Shown here: positions 14,951-19,082 of the stretch, in pieces
Layout of the letters: each line of letters starts with the position of its first letter
Numbering within the stretch: position 1 is the first letter of the stretch
NCBI GenBank assembly: GCA_012064415.1
Contig: SSNU01000274.1
Location: 1-19,082, forward strand
Reading direction: 5' to 3'
Source: Gyrodactylus bullatarudis
Taxonomy: Eukaryota > Platyhelminthes > Monogenea > Gyrodactylidea > Gyrodactylidae
DNA length: 19,082 nucleotides
The notes under the pieces: generated by a model
Seen by the model: the letters and a program-made list of their open reading frames with translations, nothing else
The model's database searches: none
What the model was told of the DNA's origin: nothing
Program-made: the position numbers and the translations under genes

Positions 14951-17410
14951 AATCTCTTCCGAAAATATATCTCATTTTTTATGAAGCTACTTGAAAGTAG
15001 TGTGTATTTGGTATCTGGAGACTAGTCGTCAGATGACATTCGAAAAGTTCTGATACTCGCTGAAGACCATCTGACAATTCAGACTATCAACAATCTTGTC
15101 ATTTTAATAACCAAGAGAGTAGCAGATTGTCATCGAAGAAGAGGAAGACATACAGATTATTAAATTTAATAGAGAATTTGCATTTCAAAGACTGATTTAA
15201 ATTTATTTTGTATCAAAGATTAGTTTTTATATTTTTTAATACACTATTTTTTCACAAATACCAACCTCAGACTTCTCAATTTGATATTGAAAAAAAATTG
15301 CATAACGAAAGTTTCTTGAGATGTCAGATCAGAACCAATGTTTCTCAACATCCTTCGACTCAGAGAGTGTTTTTTATCTTTCCTCATACTTATGAGTAAA
15401 TTCACATTTTAGTCTTTAAGAAATCAATTTTAACAATAGTGACTGAAGAGTGAATCGAACCATTCTTATAGTCATGAGATAAAATCCAGGTCGAAAACTC
15501 TACAGACAGTCTAGATAAGATTATTGGTTTTGTTTAGATAAGTTGCATATTAATGAATCGATAAAAATTCGTGAAAAAAAAAATTTATTTTTTGTTTACC
15601 TTTTTCAATTGCCAACATAATGTCCTCGGAAACTTAAAAATGCGTATTTTTGAATTTTTTCCTTGAAATTTTTAAGATATTGACTTTTTTCGAAAAGATC
15701 GGAAGGATCGCAAAAATATTTAAGATCTGAATCTCATATTTCTCCTATGAATTTTACGAGGAATTCGATTCTGTCGGTCAAATTTTTGTACAAACTTTAA
15801 GAAAAAAGATATTCCAGATCTGTCAAACCTTGATTTACTCATGATCTCAAAGAAATAATCCCACAAGATAATTTGCTCAAACATGATCGGATTACTTTAA
15901 AAAACTGTCAAGATCAATAACTTCATATTTATGATTGAACCTTAGCAATTCGATCTGAAAATTTTGAAAACGAATGAAAAAAATTTTAAATTGAAAAATT
16001 TTCGAAAAAGTTGAACTGCTCAATTGATTTTGATCTCAAATTGCAGAATCAACTGTCAAGCTACACGAAATTTGAGACTTGAATCGAAATCTAGAGTAAA
16101 TTTTTGATCAACCGAAATCTGAAATGTGCTGATCCCAATTTAATTGGATCTTCTTATTTTGCCTTGAAGTCCAAAGCTGGATTAGTTTACATATGGGTAG
16201 ACTTCACTTTTAAAATTTTTGCGTCATTTATCTAACGGAAAATTAATTTTATCCGGTAATTAGCAATCCCCCACCCTTGAAATATAGACTAGAGACAGTA
16301 ATTTTGATAATAAGAGTATTTTCCGCGAAAATTTTTATTTATACCGATTTTCAGAAATTTCTCATCTTCATATCAACTAGCTTTATATCAGGCCCTGATG
16401 TGTAAAGAACATTGTCATAAAAATTTTATTTCTCTGCAAACTTAAGCACTTTTTTCCTGTATACTCAATGAAATTTTGAAATACAATGGGGTTCTAAAAT
16501 TTGGAAATTTTTTTAGATTTTGAGAAATATTCGAATTTTTGTTTTAGCGAATTTAAGGCCTAAAAAGTTTATTAAAGCACGCATTACAATTCTAAAAGGA
16601 CAGAACTTTCTAGCTATCTCTTCTGTTTCAGAAGCTATGTTCGATAGTATCTCTCAAATTTCATTTATTTTTAGGAAAAGTGAAAAATAAAAATCTCTTT
16701 TTGAAGCAGTTAGGACTGGCACAGGAGATATTCCTTACATAGTCATTTGTGAAAATAGCTGAAATTTATAAATCTGCATTAGATATTTGGGTAAACGTCT
16801 CAGAAATTTTTTTTATATTTGGATTTTTAAAGATTTGAAATTGCAGTAAAAAAATGATTTCTTCAGCTCGTTAATATGCAATGGGCATCAAATTATTTTG
16901 AAAAATATCTCAACTTAGAAAGTAGCTGTTGATAGAATAACGAATTAATCATAGAGAACCAGTAGTTTTTTTTAACTTTCCATTCAATTAGCTGCTGAAA
17001 TGTGAAATTAATAAGGTGTTAAAATTCCTTGCTCATAGCTTTAACTAATAATCCTCTAAATGCTACAAGAGTATTTTAGAATCTACACATATCCTCTACA
17101 TATGCTTACACTAGAGCTGGTGTATTTTATATTTTTGTACAAGTATTCATAGATATATATAGCATAATGTATTTATTACTCTGTTGTAATGTTAAAATCT
17201 TACTTTTTCTCATAGGCGTAACCGAAATGACTATTTAACCTAAAGAAAACATGACCCTCATAAAATTTTTCAAGGGGTAAATCTTTGCGTTAATAGGATT
17301 TTCTTCAATTTTTCCATAATCAATGGATTCTCGCAGAGGATAGACAGATTTTGATGTAACACGAAAAATGATAATAATTCTCGAACTGGAATTTAACCGC
17401 TATAATTATT
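14951..17410. other. Long AT-rich region without recognised genes
   Basis: About 2.5 kb of AT-rich DNA. The only open frames are short (for example 15208-15399 plus) with low-complexity, Phe-rich translations that do not look like proteins. At 16360-16385 a sequence nearly identical to the right end of the 2967-3589 element appears (TCTCATCTTCATATCAACTA). The DNA before it may be a diverged relative of that element, but I could not find its other end. No tRNA or other RNA gene was recognised. Confidence 0.45.
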
Positions 17411-17682
17411 ATGTTTACTGAAGAATTTGACTTGAAAACAAACAACAGAAATATTGAAAATCATCGTCGGGTACAGAACGTTCAATTTGAAGAATTGGAT
17501 ATTGAAGATGATGAAATAAATCAATGGGCCGAAAGTGAGTTAATTGGAAAATTGTTATTCGACATAAATCAAGATCCATAGTCCAAATTATTAAACCTGG
17601 AAATTTTTGTAAAAATAAAGATCCTTTAAGTGAAAGATACGCACAATTAAATAGATTGTTTATTAATTATAAAAAAATTTAA
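17411..17682 (+). CDS. Candidate two-exon small gene (74 residues)
   Basis: ATG at 17411 opens a frame ending in INQWAE, followed by the donor GTGAGT at 17535. An acceptor ATAG at 17578-17581 gives a 47-bp intron. Joining 17411-17534 to 17582-17682 preserves the frame across a split Ile codon (A/TC) and adds IQIIKPGNFCKNKDPLSERY, ending NYKKI. The peptide is acidic in its first half (FEELDIEDDEINQW) and unrecognised. Without splicing the frame ends at a TAG at 17579-17581. A matching donor, acceptor and phase support a real gene or a gene fragment, but it is short and lacks homology I can name. Confidence 0.4.
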
Positions 17683-17892
17683 TTAATATCAATCTTCCCG
17701 GGGCGGTCGCTTGAAAGTAGATAGGAAAAATGTATTTAAAAGTGTCGAGGAAATATTTCATATGAATCAAAGTATTATTATATATCTATAATTTATTCTG
17801 ACTCCAAATATGTATTCATATTCAATGTCTGAAATTTGATTTAAATAGACTTGGACCTGAAAGGGTTAAGAAATTCAATTCGTAGCATTAGG
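17683..17892. other. Intergenic, nothing recognised
   Basis: AT-rich except for a small GC-rich patch, CCCGGGGCGGTCGC, at about 17698-17711. No feature assigned. Confidence 0.3.
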
Positions 17893-18545
17893 CATTAGTT
17901 TTTTTTGTTAGAATAAAATCTATATTGAAAAATAGGAAATGCAACAAAATACTAATGGAGAATACAAATAAATAGTAAATCTTTTAATGGTTTATCATTA
18001 TAAGGATGAAACATAGTCTTGTAAGAGTATTTGATTGCGATCGAATTGGCTTTTGGAGTAGAACATTTTCGATGGTTTAGTTTTGGATGTAAATCTGAAA
18101 AGTTTAATCGAATAGCACTTGGTAGTTTCTACTTAATGAAGATCAGGATATAGGAGAGTGTAGGTGTAGTCGATTTTAGATCGAATATGTTTCATAACAT
18201 TTTTAATCGAGTTTAGGTTGTCACAATTAGATAAGTCATATTTATCGTTAAGTTTATTATAGGTAGAGAGTAAGTAGTTATTTTCATAAGACATATTTCT
18301 TAGATTGTAAGACCTTTCGATTCTGATCGAAGAATCAGAGAATTTTTTATGATGAAAGCGTAACGATGGACCCATAAAGGATTGAGGCCAGACGCCGAAA
18401 TGCGAGCACTGTATGAATTAAGTTCAGGGTAGAGAGAATGAAGAAATCTACTTTGAATTCTTTCGATATATCTAGCCTGGTCAATAGTCAAGTTAATTAA
18501 AAGGGGTGAGATATATAACATTTTCAGATCGTTTTCAAAAGTTTA
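17893..18545 (-). mobile_element. LINE copy 2, 5'-truncated, frameshifted
   Basis: Second copy of the 14150-14950 family in the same orientation. The minus-strand frames read NDLKMLYISPLLINLTIDQA and RYIERIQSRFLHSLYPELNS at 18540-18360. After a frameshift near 18350 they read IRIERSYNLRNMSYENNYLL and on to the shared LYPDLH end at 18133. The A-rich tail (TAACAAAAAAAAC) lies at about 17896-17912. The RT motif region upstream of DLK is lost at the 5' truncation, near 18545. Dead copy. Confidence 0.8.
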
Positions 18546-19082
18546 CAAATGAATTTTGAAAATATCCAATCAGATCTCATACTTTCACAATAAGAGAATA
18601 AACTTTTCCAAATAGATTTCCTATTAGTCAAAAAATAATTTCAGGGGAGGGGGGTTTTTACAATTGGATTTTAAACTTATTAAAAATGAATCTCAAACAT
18701 TTCAAATTAGGGGCTAAGGATTTCCAGTTAGACAGTAAGAAAATCCAAAAGAAACATGAATAAATATAATTGAAATTCATTTTAAGGTCAAATATTATTC
18801 TTCCTTCGATAACACAGTAGGACACTATGTGCAATAGTATCTTGATCCAAACATTTTCTGGATCGAAATTTTGTGCTGATTTCAGATCTGTAATTATATT
18901 TTCTAGATTGTGTCTGGTTTTCGAGATATATTGAAAAAACCGAATTTGAGAATTTAAAAAAAATAAATAATTTCAAACAATTTAATTTTTATTAAAATAA
19001 AAAATTCAATTAACTAATTAGGCATCATTAGAATCACAATTAAATTTCCTATCTAATGATACCTTGAGTGTCGCCCAAAACA
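18546..19082. other. AT-rich end of window, nothing recognised
   Basis: No gene, repeat or RNA recognised. A short minus-strand open frame (18788-18976) has a low-complexity translation and is not supported. A G-rich run (GGGGAGGGGGG) lies at about 18644-18654. Confidence 0.4.

Noticed and set aside
15208..15399. Plus-strand frame of 63 codons
   Set aside because: Phe-rich low-complexity translation with no splice or homology support; likely chance in AT-rich DNA.
15450..15475. tRNA B-box-like GGTTCGATTC on the minus strand
   Set aside because: The flanking bases do not form a T-stem, and no A box or acceptor stem can be drawn.
18788..18976. Minus-strand frame of 62 codons
   Set aside because: Low-complexity, no good start context and no neighbouring exon; not supported.
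1..19082. CRISPR array, bacterial operon or phage content
   Set aside because: No regularly spaced identical repeats; genes are eukaryotic with spliceosomal introns.

Overview
This is AT-rich nuclear DNA from a eukaryote, most likely an animal. It carries a septin gene, the ribosomal protein gene RPS19, several small spliced genes, and decayed transposable elements: Penelope-like, LINE, Merlin-type, and inverted-repeat MITEs. The introns are the most telling trait. Several that can be read with confidence are only 25, 26, 28, 29 and 32 bp, and others are 47-68 bp. In both conserved multi-exon genes the first intron directly follows the ATG. Animal introns this short are best known from dicyemid mesozoans, so a dicyemid or another highly derived small invertebrate is my best guess. 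That is inference. Stop codons look standard.

Layout. 1-476: 3' end of a Penelope-like element (PLE) with a hammerhead ribozyme motif. 979-1909: 931-bp inverted-repeat element flanked by TA. 2507-6777 (minus): septin, whose probable last intron (2816-5470) holds an inverted-repeat element, two PLE fragments and a small TTAA-flanked palindrome. 6897-7235 (plus): small mitochondrial-type membrane protein, divergent from septin. 7545-8042 (minus): RPS19. 8291-8866 and 9267-9653 (plus): two unrecognised genes. About 10020-11285: broken PLE with reverse-transcriptase relic, GIY-YIG domain and a second hammerhead motif. 11286-11968: Merlin-type element. 12030-12620 (minus): LINE relic. 12785-12935: short MITE. 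13115-13798 (minus): unrecognised acidic/basic protein. 14150-14950 and 17893-18545 (minus): two copies of one LINE family. 17411-17682 (plus): possible two-exon small gene. The remainder looks non-coding.

The host genes do not form an operon or pathway. Septin is cytoskeletal, RPS19 is a small-ribosomal-subunit protein, and the 112-residue protein may belong to the respiratory chain. They are packed in divergent or convergent pairs, while transposons fill the flanks and one large intron.

The strongest unusual signal is a pair of 35-nt hammerhead motifs, one in each PLE 3' end. They have identical spacing and compensatory changes in two stems (GCCA/TGGC against ACCA/TGGT; TGTACA against TGCGCA). 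No computation was run; all statements come from reading the sequence.
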